From contig CM057826.1 of NCBI GenBank assembly GCA_030068075.1, positions 35,576,211 to 35,640,210 on the forward strand: a DNA stretch of 64,000 nucleotides, written 5' to 3'. Source of the DNA: Paguma larvata. Lineage: Eukaryota > Chordata > Mammalia > Carnivora > Viverridae. Below, piece after piece: positions 47,591-58,693 of this stretch (position 1 is its first letter; each line of letters begins with the position of its first letter). The notes under the pieces are model-generated. The model saw only the letters and a program-made list of their open reading frames with translations. It searched no databases and was not told where the DNA came from. Made by a program: the position numbers and the translations under genes.

Positions 47591-48045
47591 GTTGCCTGAA
47601 AGTTGAAACCACCCAGCCTCAAGCAGCTGCAGTCATTGTGATTCAATGACCAGAGTTTCTGGGGGCTACCCTCGGTGAAGTCATTAACAAAGTAATTGCT
47701 CCAAAGTTTTATAGGCACTTCGACTGGTGATGATAGAGCATGGTTTAATTTTTCTAGTCTTCTTGCTTGTATCTCAGATTTATTTTCTGTGGGGCTCGCT
47801 CCGGTACCTCTGACGAGAGGGAATGGACAGAATACAGGAAGACCGGATCCCAACTCCAGAACGTTGACTGACTCCGAGATGTTTCTGATAGAGAATCTTC
47901 GAGTGGCCATAAGAGGACCCAGCCGTGTGGGAATACATATCAATGACTTGGTTGGGAGTACTTCCCTGCTGAGTGCCAAGCTACTGATGCACTCCCAGTC
48001 AATTCCCACACAGCTACAGTTCGGTGAACTATTCTGAAAGCAAAG
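47591..48045. other. CpG-enriched patch with ORFs on both strands
   Basis: About ten CpG dinucleotides occur within about 400 bases (for example in TCGCTCCGGTACC, GACCGGATCC, AGAACGTTG), far above the window's background. A 141-codon ORF runs 47584-48009 on the minus strand and a 113-codon ORF 47696-48037 on the plus strand. I recognise neither. It could be a conserved element, an old exon or a pseudogene scrap. Confidence 0.4.
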
Positions 48046-48300
48046 AGCATGGCACTGGGGGCTGTGAGATCCAGAAATATCGGAGGAGGGTCTGAAGAGA
48101 GCAAATCTCCAAACAAAGCAGAGATATAGAGCTATAGCTACAGCTAAAGGGACAACGTGGCAAAAAATAAGGAAGAAATAAGCTCAACAAAATATGTGTG
48201 AATGTATTTGTGTATGTAGAATAGATGTGATAAAAACAGACATTGTTGTTTTGTTTCATTGCCATGTGTTTGTTAGTAGTAAGACAGATAGGGGATTGCC

Positions 48301-48491
48301 TTGTGTACTAGGGACCAGAAACTTGCCACTGAAGCAAATGAAATGGAATAAACAAATGAAGTCCTTAAAAAAAAAAAAAACAGAAACCAAATACTGAACA
48401 AACAAAAAGTGAAAATATCATGTACATAATGTCCACTATTTTCTGATGAAATTTTTTTGTCATAACATAGCAATTAAAGTTTGGAAACTGA
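48301..48491 (+). repeat. Left arm of a long inverted repeat
   Basis: The 191-base arm begins TTGTGTACTAGGGACC and ends GTTTGGAAACTGA. It is repeated in reverse complement at 48907-49096. By hand alignment the arms differ at five substitutions and one base of a poly(A) run, about 97% identity. Outside and inside these limits the similarity stops abruptly. Confidence 0.97.
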
Positions 48492-48906
48492 CAAATATTG
48501 GGTGCTGTGTTCTGTGATCAATTTCTGTAGCCTTGAGATCGTCCTGTGAGAGTCTTTTCACTTTCTATGTGTGTGGCTCTATATGTATATTTGCTTACAT
48601 ACATATAAGGAATATGTATTATATTAAATTCACTTACTTAAAACTCAGTATAAAATATCAAATACATATACAGGTATATGTGCCATTTATGATCTGATTA
48701 ATGAGAACTGTGAGAATAAAACAAAAGTCTGGAGAGAAATTTGAAAAACTTAAAAGATTTTATATTGAATTTAAAAACTAAGTTAATACAACATTCATTT
48801 TCGAAAAGATGAAAATGAAAAGTATTTGATTTTCATCTAGTTTGAAATACTTACATTGATTAAAATGGAGATGTTTTGCTCTTAAAATAATTTTTAATAT
48901 TTTCTC
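48492..48906. other. Spacer of the inverted repeat
   Basis: 415 bases of AT-rich, single-copy-looking DNA between the arms, with no transposon, terminal repeat or ORF that I can name. Confidence 0.7.
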
Positions 48907-49096
48907 TCAGTTTCCAAACTATAATTGCTATGTTATGACAAAAAAATTTCATCAGAAAATAGTGGACATTATGTACATGATATTTTCACTTTTTGTTTGT
49001 TCAGTATTTGGTTTTTGTTTTTTTTTTCTTAAGGACTTCATTTGCTTATTCCATTTCATTTGCTTCAGTGGCAGGTTTCTGGTCCCTAGTACACAA
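48907..49096 (-). repeat. Right arm of the long inverted repeat
   Basis: The 190-base reverse complement of 48301-48491. A distinctive interior block of more than 80 bases (48917-49003, containing TGTTATGACAAAAAAATTTC) is identical between arms. The differences are confined to the poly(A) neighbourhood, two sites in the outer third and one near the inner edge. Confidence 0.97.
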
Positions 49097-50379
49097 TTCG
49101 GTATACAGTAATCTTAAAAGCAATTTTCCAGCAGAAAACTAAAAGAGACGAGTTTTCATCACTGATTTTTAATTCAGTAATCTAAAGTTACGTATTTTAT
49201 TTAAAATGCCATAATATTTTCTTGATGCTATGTTCTAGCAATTAGATTGGGAAAGAGTAACCAACTGACTTAAGCAGAAATGCACGTGAGGCTGAAGAGT
49301 AAAAGGTACTAATTCCTATCGTAAGCATCATAGGATAGAGAATCCAGATCAATGGACAAAAAATGGCTATAGTTAACAAAAGCAAAAATGTAGGCGTCTA
49401 TTTTTCATAGGTTCCACAGGACATGAAAGAGAAGATATGTATGGAATGAAAATTGCAGAACTGAAGTTCTAAAAGGAAAATGAGTTGTTTACGATATGGT
49501 GAAATCTTTCTTGAAAGTGTCAGGGACAATTCGTTTTCAAAGGTAACCCAGACACAAGTAAGGAGACTGAACAATTTCACTGCTCATAAACTGGTATTCA
49601 GGTATACAACCCTTTTTTTCTTAGATACTTTTGTATTTGACGCTTATATAAATATGCATTTCTTTTTAACAAAAAGCTTTTTAGAATAATAAAAACTGAT
49701 CATATAGCAACTACAGTTTGACATTTACTTAATTAACATAATCTCGATTTTATCTTTGGTTCTTTCAAAGAACTGTGAGGTTCTTTCAAAGAACTTTGCA
49801 GAGAAGTCTGTGGACATAGTGGAAATATTAAAACCAAAATATCCATTTCGGTCATTATTTTCCTTGGCACCCCTAACTTTTCTGGAATATAGTGCTGTGT
49901 ACATGTTATATATTTAATAATTACCTCATGATCGCTTGATCGATCAATTATTATTAATTATGATTCTGTCTTGGGAGATATTTACAACAGTGTCTAAGAA
50001 AACAGAACAAATAGCTCTTAGTTTTCACAAGAACCTTTGGATTTTTCCAACTTTTTAGGGGTCAAGTCCAACATGCTTGAGACCAGCAAACCTCCCTTCA
50101 GATAAAAATCCTTTCCTTCCTCTGAACTCCCCTTCTCCATCCCTGTGGCACCCTGCTCAATGCAGTGCAGGCGATGGGCTCACCGTGAATCACAAAGCAC
50201 TTACTGAGTACCTGTTCTGAGCAGCACAATGTGCAAGAGGCACTGGACAGAGGCCTGAGTGGAGAAAGAGTTGCCTTTTCTCTGCAAGTGATATGGCCAT
50301 ATGAGTTTGAGCAAGTAATTTTCTCACTTGCTCTAGAGTTTGGTTTGCTCATCTGTACAGTGGAAGTGTTTGACAGATT
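49097..50379. other. Unassigned AT-rich DNA
   Basis: No gene or transposon. Contains the twin palindromes at 49759-49794 and a 12-bp palindrome TTGATCGATCAA at 49936-49947. Confidence 0.5.
49759..49794. promoter_or_regulatory. Twin 15-bp palindromes (TCF/LEF-like cores)
   Basis: GTTCTTTCAAAGAAC occurs twice, at 49759-49773 and 49780-49794, start to start 21 bp apart. Each is a perfect palindrome around a central base and contains TTCAAAG on both strands, fitting the WWCAAAG core of TCF/LEF HMG proteins; TTCAAAGAA also fits the STAT TTCNNNGAA pattern. The repeat is seen; regulatory use is inference. Confidence 0.4.
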
Positions 50380-50398
50380 AATTCTAAAATTCCTTCTA

Positions 50399-50421
50399 AC
50401 TTTTTAAAATGTTTATTTTTC

Positions 50422-50454
<33 letters not shown>

Positions 50455-50611
50455 ATGCTTGTGCATGCAGAAAGAGGGAGACAGAGGATCCGAAGTGGGT
50501 TCCTCCACTCCGACAGTGGAGAGCCCAATGTGGGGCTTGAACTCACGAACCGGGAGATTATGACCTGATCTGAAGTCAGATGGTTAACCAACTAAGCCAG
50601 CCAGGCACCCC
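50399..50611 (-). mobile_element. CanSINE
   Basis: Minus-strand SINE with long GAGAGA run and reverse head CTAAGCCAGCCAGGCACCCC. Duplications AATTCTAAAATTCCTTCTA (50380-50398) and AATTCTAAGATTCATTCTA (50612-50630), 19 bp with two mismatches. Confidence 0.96.
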
Positions 50612-50664
50612 AATTCTAAGATTCATTCTAGCTCTGATGGTCTCTGCTTTTATTTATGACATCT

Positions 50665-51249
50665 TTATTTCTTGAGGTGGAGGTAGAGGGCACACAGGGA
50701 AATAAATTTGGGAGAGTGGAAACATTCTGCAATATACAGTTTGTTAAACTCATTCCAAAAAAATGCACATTCTCTTTTTCTCCTCAACTGCTTTCCTATT
50801 TTTAGGGTTATATTTTCAAAATGACACCTTCTGAATAAATAGATGGGTACAATAAAACCAGCTGTAAAAACAACCCAGTAAGGTTGCAATAAAATATGAA
50901 TCATGGTCCCCAGTATCAGCAACATTGTCAGAATGTACATATCACTGGGTACAACCCTAACAACTGTGGTGTTCTCTAGGGGGTGAAGGGGAGGCATGTG
51001 CTCACCAAGGACTGAGCAGACATTGAGGTAAAAGGGAAAAAATGACATAAAAGATACTCTCCATGTCTCAGAGCCACTCTGGCTCAAAAAACTACCATTT
51101 GGAAGAGTTGTAGCTGGATCCAAGTGTGATCCAGCAGGTAAAATGGGAGCTATGGAATTGTAGGAGGTAGTTTCTGTCTTTGATTCTGTCCTTAACATGA
51201 TATGTGATATTGAAGAAGGATAGCAAGCTTTATATATCAATTTCTTCAT
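50665..51249 (-). CDS. Unassigned 194-codon ORF, probably not a gene
   Basis: Longest open frame in the window. From the residues: a polar, Ser/Thr-rich first third, then two hydrophobic stretches of membrane-span length around residues 105-135 (YILTMLLILGTMIHILL and WVVFTAGFIVPIYLF), then a basic segment (GKQLRRKRE) and a Cys/Leu-rich end. AATAAA occurs on the minus strand just after the stop. Against a gene: no family recognised, the start codon lies in a MIR-like scrap (TTTCTTCATCGTGAAGTGGG on plus), no Kozak context or CpG-rich promoter, and a chance ORF of this size is not rare in 64 kb of six frames. Confidence 0.15.
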   Translation of the reverse strand: MKKLIYKACYPSSISHIMLRTESKTETTSYNSIAPILPAGSHLDPATTLPNGSFLSQSGSETWRVSFMSFFPFYLNVCSVLGEHMPPLHPLENTTVVRVVPSDMYILTMLLILGTMIHILLQPYWVVFTAGFIVPIYLFRRCHFENITLKIGKQLRRKRECAFFWNEFNKLYIAECFHSPKFISLCALYLHLKK

Positions 51250-52834
51250 CGTGAAGTGGGTAAAATAATACGATTTTCCTTAGTTGTATTTTTTTATAAG
51301 ACTGATATTTATAAAAGGTTTTGGTCTTTTTTTTTATGGAAGAACACAGTATAACTAATGAAAAGAACTGTATTCATTTTCTACAATAAATGTTCGCGAA
51401 ATCAAATGAATGGTGTCACAGAGCAATTTGCTAAACTATATTTTGTAAGTACAAATAGGAATTTTCTGCATCGCAGACAATTCAGTCTATCGAATTAGGA
51501 TGAACATTAACCAAAGAGAACACAATACAGGAGCTGTAATTTAATGATCACACTAGACAGCCACCTCCCACATAGCAAGAGGTTATCATAATTATTTACA
51601 TTTGGGCGTAGAAAGAAGACAAAATGTGTCATCTTTTTGGTGGCTGCTTGCATTCAAAAAGGAAATGATCTCCTCTAAAGAGTGCAGTCAGCAACATGAA
51701 TTAATTAAAACTCAGCTCCGATAGTGGAAACAGAAATTTACATCAAATAAAGAATTTCTCGAATTCAGGAAAAGAGGTTCTTCAGAGAAGAGAAAAAATC
51801 TTAAAAAGACATAAAAAAAATCGAGGGTTTTTGACATCTCACTGCCGCCACATATTCAGTAGTTAACTCACATGGTAATGGAACTCACTGGATTACCACA
51901 CATTCTGAAGGGTCTACACCTTGTCTTCAGTCTTCCTTTCAATCTCAGAATTTCCAAGGTTTGCATTTAGTGAATATACTGTACCCGGATGGAAGATATT
52001 TATTAGAACATGTGTTAGAACCAGGGAAGATAAACAGAATGACTTTCTGAATTGACCTAAAATCAGGATCTTTTCCTTTCCAGCTGCTTTTGGGTAATCA
52101 AATTCCCATTTGATTACAAGCTAGATTTAAGGATAAAAGATAATTGTATGCAGGGGTGCTTTCCCCAATCTCCTAGTGAAATAACCTTCCTCGATTCCAA
52201 CCTTTCCTAAACATCAAATTGAGCAGAGTTTAAGAAAAATCTTTTGGTAGATGTTCTTCCCCATTGAAGTAGTTTTTAGGATAACGATGCCATGCCTTTC
52301 TCATAAATATATCCTCACTAGTTTACCAAGGAAGAGTAAGGTCATGATACCCAGCGTGGCTGCACAGACTATGGGATCAAGGTAATGAGACGTTCAGTCT
52401 GTTTATGAGAAAAGAGTAACAAAAAGGGCCAGGACAAGAATCAGTTAGATAAAATGTAGAGCAGCTTGGAGTATTGTAATGTGCTAGAAAATGGAGCATT
52501 TCCAAAGATGGTAGATTGAGTGGTTTTCAGAAACAAGGGGATTTGGGCAACTAGGAGACAGGGGGTCCTGGGAAAATTTTACGTAGAGATCAATTTTACC
52601 TACTTCATATCTCTTCCAAGAACATGCTGTAGGAAACTTTACTTACTAGTCATTTTATTTCATATTCTCTGAATACCTGGTGTTTGGTTAGATTTAGCAA
52701 ACTGAAGTTACATATTACCTTATGCAATGGTTCACAAACGACTTCAGAAAGCTGTGTCCCTTTGAAAGTCAAAGATCATATCCAAATTCATATGAGCTAT
52801 ATGAGATAAATAAGCAATTTGTCCATAATTTCAA
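51240..52834. other. Repeat-poor single-copy DNA
   Basis: No gene. 51370-51800 contains many homeodomain-type TAATTA/ATTAAT motifs in balanced sequence and looks like a candidate conserved element. Confidence 0.4.
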
Positions 52835-53155
52835 CAAGTACTTACGGAGTAACTACACTATGCCACACACACTTGCAGGTGCCGGGCTCCTTTAGAGAAC
52901 ACTTACAAATATCCCTGACCTCACCGAGTTTACATTCTACTGAAGAAGGAGATAGACAGTAAGCAAATACATGTGGAAAATACCTAACGTGTCAAAAGAT
53001 CATAAGTTTAGAGAGAAAAATGAAACAAGGAGAAAAGATACAGTTCTCAACCTGGTAGATGGGGTGGAGATGTGCAATTTTCTCTAGAAAGTTCAAGGAA
53101 GGCCTTGCTGAAAAGGTGGCTTTTATGCCACATGCGAAGAAGCTCAGGACAGATT
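52835..53155 (+). repeat. Ancient interspersed repeat, unassigned
   Basis: ACAAGTACTTACGGAGTAAC, GAGTTTACATTCTACTGAAG and AAGTTCAAGGAAGGCC follow a familiar mammal-wide repeat order (last-stage 'GAGCTTACATTCTAGTGG ... GGGAAGGCCT'). I cannot name the family confidently. The terminal 63705-63900 stretch is similar. Confidence 0.45.
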
Positions 53156-55556
53156 TATGTATGGCATTCAAAAGAAGCCTTCAGCTTTTCAATGATCTCA
53201 TAGGAGCTCAAATGTCAATGCAACTTACATGAATTTCATTTAAGTTGATTCTTTACCTCTATCAATGTAGATTCGCTCTCATGAAGTACATATTGCAAAA
53301 TATAGTCATTCCCCACTGTCCTACATCTTATCTAAGAAAGACCTCAAATCTAAGATCTTGTGATATATATTAACTATTTTAAATCTTAAGAATTTTCATT
53401 TCTCTATGAAAACAGTTACCCTGTGAGGAAAAATATAACCTCAGTCCTTTATTGTCATGCAGTGTTGTCTATAGCAGAAAGCATAAAACAGGACTAAGAG
53501 ACCTGGATTCTAGTTGTATGGTCCATACACTACTGATTGACCTCAGTTTGGAGGTTTAACCTTATTTGGAAGACAGGGCATTGGACAACTTCAACATTTC
53601 CAAAAGGGTGTTCCTCAGATCACTGGTAGTGGAAACACTTTGGAAAACAAAGCAACTAATGGTCAATGAAGTATGAAAACATCATTTATCACACAGACTC
53701 TAACTGGTGAGTCCAGTGTGGGTTAAAGGATTTGAGGAGGTATTGAATAAAAGGAGCCCATTGAACCACAAACTTCATATAAGTCTAAATCTCCTAAGCA
53801 TACTGCAACAGACCTGTGGAAAGCTAAGATAAATCATAAAGGCTCATGTTTCCTACAATTTGAAAATACGTTTTGTTCTTTTCTATGATGTTAGTGTCAT
53901 CCTATCAATGGAGATGGGCTAAGTTACAATGAGGTTAACAACCATGGAAAATATCGAGGGTTTAAGACAAAAAAGTTATTTCCTACTCATGCAGCATGTT
54001 CACTAGGGATTGGCTTCAGCCCCTGTTCCATGTTCTTACTGCAGTGCATGGTGGGTAAAGCCGTCATAGTCTACAGCATCATCAGTTGCTGTGGCAGGGG
54101 GAAAGAGAGTCAGTGTGACCTAATTTTAAGATGTAGTTGGAAGTACATGTTTCACATGTACGTGGGAAGAGTACAGATATTTGGCAAAAGAACTAATAAC
54201 TCCGTATTTACCTCCTGAAGCAATTTCACAGTTAAACTAATGGAAGGTGGTGGCTTTGATGTCATTGGATGCCAAATTTTGTTGTATTCCAATCAAGAGC
54301 ATTGGACTGTATTCTCACAGCCAATAAAATTACTTGTGGGAAAAATTTATCCTTTTGAGACTTGTTTTCAAGTTCTTCTAGGGTAGCTTTAGAATAGCCT
54401 TTTTTTCCCTAGGGCTAATTTAGCCTCACTTCTAAGGTAATAGGTATAACCCTTAGGAGGCCTCTACTATTTCAGGAGAACTCTCTACTCTGGCTAATGG
54501 GAATTTCAACAGTTCTCGACTAGTGTAAACTCCAGAAATCATCATTACCTCGCTGCCCAGAAATTGTTCTCAGAAGTTGTTCTTGCCTTGTCTCTTGGAG
54601 CCTCACTGTATGCGTACTAAGCATGGCATTATGCTAAGGATTCAGAAAGACTACTCTGCATAGTTTTTGGAGCCCTTTTGCTGCATAACTGCCTACTGCA
54701 AATGCCCTGCAAATTCTAGCTTTCTTTTCACGGAGAGAGGCCTCTAGGCTCTATTTGGGTTTCCCTTTACTGTGCTACAGCCTAAAAATCTCTAGGCAGA
54801 GAGCCTAAGAAATTGTAGGTCTCATTTCTTTTGTTTCCTTTCTCTCAGGGATCATGTGCTGTGATGTCTATTTTTCCAAGTATGAAAATAGTTGTTTCCT
54901 GTATTTTGCCCAGTTTTCTAGTTGTTTATGGCAGGAGGTTAATTCAAAATCTTGTTATTCCCTTATGGGTGGAAACTCATATCTCCTAAATCTAAATTTA
55001 GCTCTTGTTTCAGAAGCACTGTTTTTCAGCTCTGCAGAGCACATGTTTTGGAGGTCAAAAAAAATGGATTTTTTGTTTTTTCCTGGGAGAACAGAAAGCT
55101 ATAAACATGATAAACTCCAATACTGTACTTCCATTTCCTGAACTGTAACTCTTGCAACCAGTAGGAAAAGTATATACTGACTTAAGCGATTGTCAAGATA
55201 TGTAAGCAAAAAGGCTATTTCTAAGACAACCAACTTATGTATTCCTCAAGGATTAAGACATAGTAAAAATATTCTAGGTCTTGTAAATATTTATTTTGAA
55301 GTCATGCAAAAGTTAAAATACACTATCAAGGAAGTAGTATGAATTTAATCTAGAAATTAATTGAGTGACCAGGTGAATGAAAGGTGACAAGAAAGGATGA
55401 GGTATTATGATGTAGGAAAGAACTTTTCTTAGAAGGAAGGTGTTACTCCTTACTTCCTTGAATTAGGGAGTTCTGAGAAAGCATCTACAGCACTGAAGGG
55501 TTGATTTTAAACTTACATATGGAGTGATAGGCTTCTCAGGAGAATTCTGGAAAGTA
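53156..55556. other. Unassigned DNA
   Basis: No gene. A MIR-like scrap may sit at about 53495-53600 (GAGACCTGGATTCTAGTTG). The remainder is single-copy-looking. Confidence 0.45.
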
Positions 55557-55622
55557 TGAAGAAGAAGAAGGAGAAGAAGAAGGAGAAGAGAAGGAGAAGG
55601 AGAAGGAGGAGAAGAAGGGGAA
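55557..55622. repeat. (GAA/GGA)n purine microsatellite
   Basis: About 65 bases of GAAGAA, GGAGAA and GGAGGA units, entirely purine. Confidence 0.95.
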
Positions 55623-55689
55623 AAATTAATTAATTATATAATAGTAATAATAAACAATTAATAACAAATCATTCATTATATAATTTCTA

Positions 55690-55925
55690 TTCACCAAACA
55701 CTGTTCTATGAACTTTTTATGTGTACCACATTGATCTTTACAATTACAACACTATAAAGTGGATATTATAACCCCATTTTATAATTATAGAAACTGAGAT
55801 GATAATTATAAATTAGATAAAAAAAGATAGTAAGGAATTTGAACCATGATGACAGAGCTAGTTGGTGGCAGAATTGGGTTGTAAATCTATAGTATGGCTC
55901 CAGTGCCCACAATTTTAACCACAGG
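55690..55925 (+). mobile_element. MIR SINE
   Basis: AACACTGTTCTATGAACTTT, CCCCATTTTATAATTATAGA and AAACTGAGATGATAA, then GACAGAGCTAGTTGGTGGCA and CTCCAGTGCCCACAATTTTA match MIR order. Diverged, with an AT-rich insertion in the middle. Confidence 0.8.
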
Positions 55926-56516
55926 GCTATGTTGACTCTCTGTACCTGGGACAAAACATAGAGGAGCCCAGCAACAATGTAAGTAAGAAAGATCTCTCTG
56001 GAAGTTAATTTCAAAATCTAACAACAAATGAAGAAGTATGACAGTCATCCTCAAGAGGATATCATTCAAGCCAGTGATACCTGACACACTCTCATTGAGT
56101 GTGTTAACATATCCCTAAAAAAAAGAGCAGAAAAGTCAAAAAAGAAGATGCTGTTCAACCATGAAAGCACTGAATAACTAAATTTGGTGTCAAGAGAAGA
56201 GAAGATGACACTCTGGTTCAAAAGAGCAAGCCGCTATTTTCAGAGGTAGGCATCCCTTTTTATTGCAAAGGTATATGCCTCAGACCTTCTTGGACTAAAT
56301 CATTAAAAATGAAATCCTATATTTCTATAGCATTAAGATCATGCACACTAAGCAACTTTCTCTTTACAATTATTTTTTCAATCTAGTTGCCTCTATGGGA
56401 AGAAGAGCTGGGCAGGGGATGTAAAATATATCTCAATAGAAATTAAATTTTTGGTATCATCATTTAGTTACCTAAAGGCTTCAGATATTTAGTTATTTTT
56501 AACCTTTACTATCTAA
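55926..56516. other. Unassigned DNA
   Basis: No feature recognised. Confidence 0.45.
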
Positions 56517-56528
56517 TACAATGAACTA

Positions 56529-56733
56529 GGGGTGCCTGGGTGGCTCAGTCGGTTAAGCATCCAACTCTTGGTTTCAGCTCAGGTCATGTTCTCCCAATTC
56601 GTGGGATCAAGCCGTGTCGAGCTCCATGCTGGCAGTGCCATGTCTGCTTAGGATTCTCTCTCTCTCTTTCTCTCTCTGCCCCTCCCTCGCTCTCTTTCTC
56701 TCAAAATAAATAAATAAACTTAAAAAAAATAAA
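56529..56733 (+). mobile_element. CanSINE
   Basis: Plus-strand copy with head GGGTGCCTGGGTGGCTCAG and A box intact, but a diverged B-box region. ACAATGAACTA is duplicated at 56518-56528 and 56734-56744. Confidence 0.96.
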
Positions 56734-56744
56734 ACAATGAACTA

Positions 56745-56981
56745 CAGTAAACTGATGAACTAGCTCCCATTCATCCTGGCAACTTGGAAATTCTGCCTTG
56801 GAAAACTGTCTTGCTCTCCAGGAGTGATATATTGACTTCAACTGTACACTATTCTTTAAACTTTTACTCTCCCTACTGCAGCAGCTGAAGGGAAAAGGAG
56901 TGTTATTTGGTTTTTCCTTTGTGCGTCTAGCAAAGCTACACAGTTTTGAAGATTCAAATGCATATTCAGAATTATCACCGT
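56745..56981. other. Unassigned DNA
   Basis: No feature recognised. Confidence 0.4.
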
Positions 56982-57195
56982 AGGACTAACACTTACTGAG
57001 CACTTACCGTGAGCCAGACACCATTCTAAGAGTTTTATATTCTTTACTAAAGTCCTGTGATGTAGATCCTATTTTAGCCTCATTGTACAGAAGAGAGAAT
57101 TGAGGCTAAGTGAAATTTAATACCTTGCCTGAGTTCACGGAGCTAGTAAATAGATCTGAACTCTGTTACCTCTAACGCCTATGTTTGCCCTCTAA
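56982..57195 (+). mobile_element. MIR SINE
   Basis: GGACTAACACTTACTGAGCA, CTTACCGTGAGCCAGACACC, ATTCTAAGAGTTTTATATTC and GAGGCTAAGTGAAATTTAAT, then GTTCACGGAGCTAGTAAATA. This is a clear full-order MIR. Confidence 0.93.
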
Positions 57196-58446
57196 CCTCC
57201 ACTCTGCCTTCTTCCAATGCCACTAGAGTCGGAAATGAAAGAAAACAGTACCTCCTATGCTCTGTTAATTCAAAATGCTGCGTCAAACAATTCCACTTCC
57301 ATACCTTATAGTCAGCCATAGTCAGTTCAAGTTTTCCATTCTACTGGAAGTTCAGTGGTGGCCTACCTCTGTTGTGTTTCTCCACACATGAGGTGATGAG
57401 TGATGAATTGCTTTTCTTTTCTTTTTTCCTGTGATTTAGATTGTGAAGAAGAATAAAAGGGTTACAATCCCTAGGCCGAAAGTAGAATTTACCAGAAACG
57501 GGAATATGTGTAATAATTTCCAAATTGGATTTACGGATACCATTTTATTCTATTGATTGGAAACTGTACCCAGCAAAAGGATTCATACAAAGGAGATAAG
57601 AGAGAATGAGAAATTGAAACACAGCATTGATGGAAGTTTCCTAACGGCAAACAACTGAGAAGGCTGTGCCATCCCAGGGGATGTGGGGGTGGATCTGATG
57701 CCTGAAACAGTGAGAGCTGGGATTGAGTCAACTGCAGTGAATCCCGTAATTACTAAATTAGACTGTTCCATTTCTGGATAATGTATGCTGCATTTTGATC
57801 TTGATTTAAATCCAATTAGTTCAGGATCGTCACTCCTGTTAGTTCTAGCTTCTCTCTGGTGGCTTTGAGAATCGGGCAATAGATTAGTACTTGTGTGGGT
57901 TCTTTGTCGGCCGTCTTTGAAGACATGGCTTTTTAAATATATGGCAACAGGTGTCCTCCCTCCCACTCCTACATATTTTACTGATTACTCTCTTGGTTTA
58001 CCCTCAAAATTTTTCTCAAGTCATAGTCACCAACGAGATGCTACATTGGCACACATTTGGCTTTTCCAGTAAAGAGTGACAACTGATCATGACATATTTA
58101 TCCTTGAAATTACCACTTCCTTTTAAGTTTTCTGTTTTATTTTCTATGTAGTTCACCTTTATGGACTTGTGTTATTTTTAATTCTCTTGTTTTTATTTTC
58201 TGAAATCACTAGGCACATTTTACTTATATTATGAAGAAAAGAAACTTCAAAGGAAAATAATGGTTTTAGGTTTGTCAAATATGGGAGATGGAGACTTCTG
58301 GAAAACGAGTGTTTGATTGTTTTCTGGTGAGAGTGAAAGGGAACTTCAGGCAGCCCAGTGACACAGCTTCGGTTTGTTCACATGACTGTATTAGTGAATA
58401 ACCAATTAAAGGCAGAGTGAAACAGCTTTAATAGAAAGACTTCAGG
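57196..58446. other. Repeat-poor single-copy DNA
   Basis: No gene. 57530-57960 is balanced, low in repeats and open over 127 codons on the minus strand (57583-57966), with no recognised domain. Confidence 0.4.
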
Positions 58447-58460
58447 ATTTACATTTAAAC

Positions 58461-58674
58461 ATTTTTTTAATGTTTATTTATTTTTGAGAAGGACAGAGAG
58501 AGAAGAGAGCAAGTGGGGGAAGGACAGAGAGAGGGGGAGTCACAGAATCCAAAGTAAGGTCCAGGCTCTGAGCTGTCAGTACAGAACCCGATGTGGGGCT
58601 TGAACTCATGAACTGCTAGATCATGACCTGAGCCAAAGTTGGACACTTAACCGACTGAGCCACCCAGGTGCCCC
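58461..58674 (-). mobile_element. CanSINE
   Basis: Minus-strand SINE with reverse head ACTGAGCCACCCAGGTGCCC. ATTTACATTT flanks both sides (58447-58456 and 58681-58690). Confidence 0.95.
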
Positions 58675-58693
58675 AGTAGCATTTACATTTTAA

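Noticed and set aside
48301..49096. DNA transposon with long terminal inverted repeats
   Set aside because: The arm ends lack recognisable transposon termini and the flanks show no target duplication; no transposase-like or MITE sequence is seen in the spacer.
53495..53600. MIR fragment
   Set aside because: Only one short phrase (GAGACCTGGATTCTAGTTG) is MIR-like; too little to annotate.
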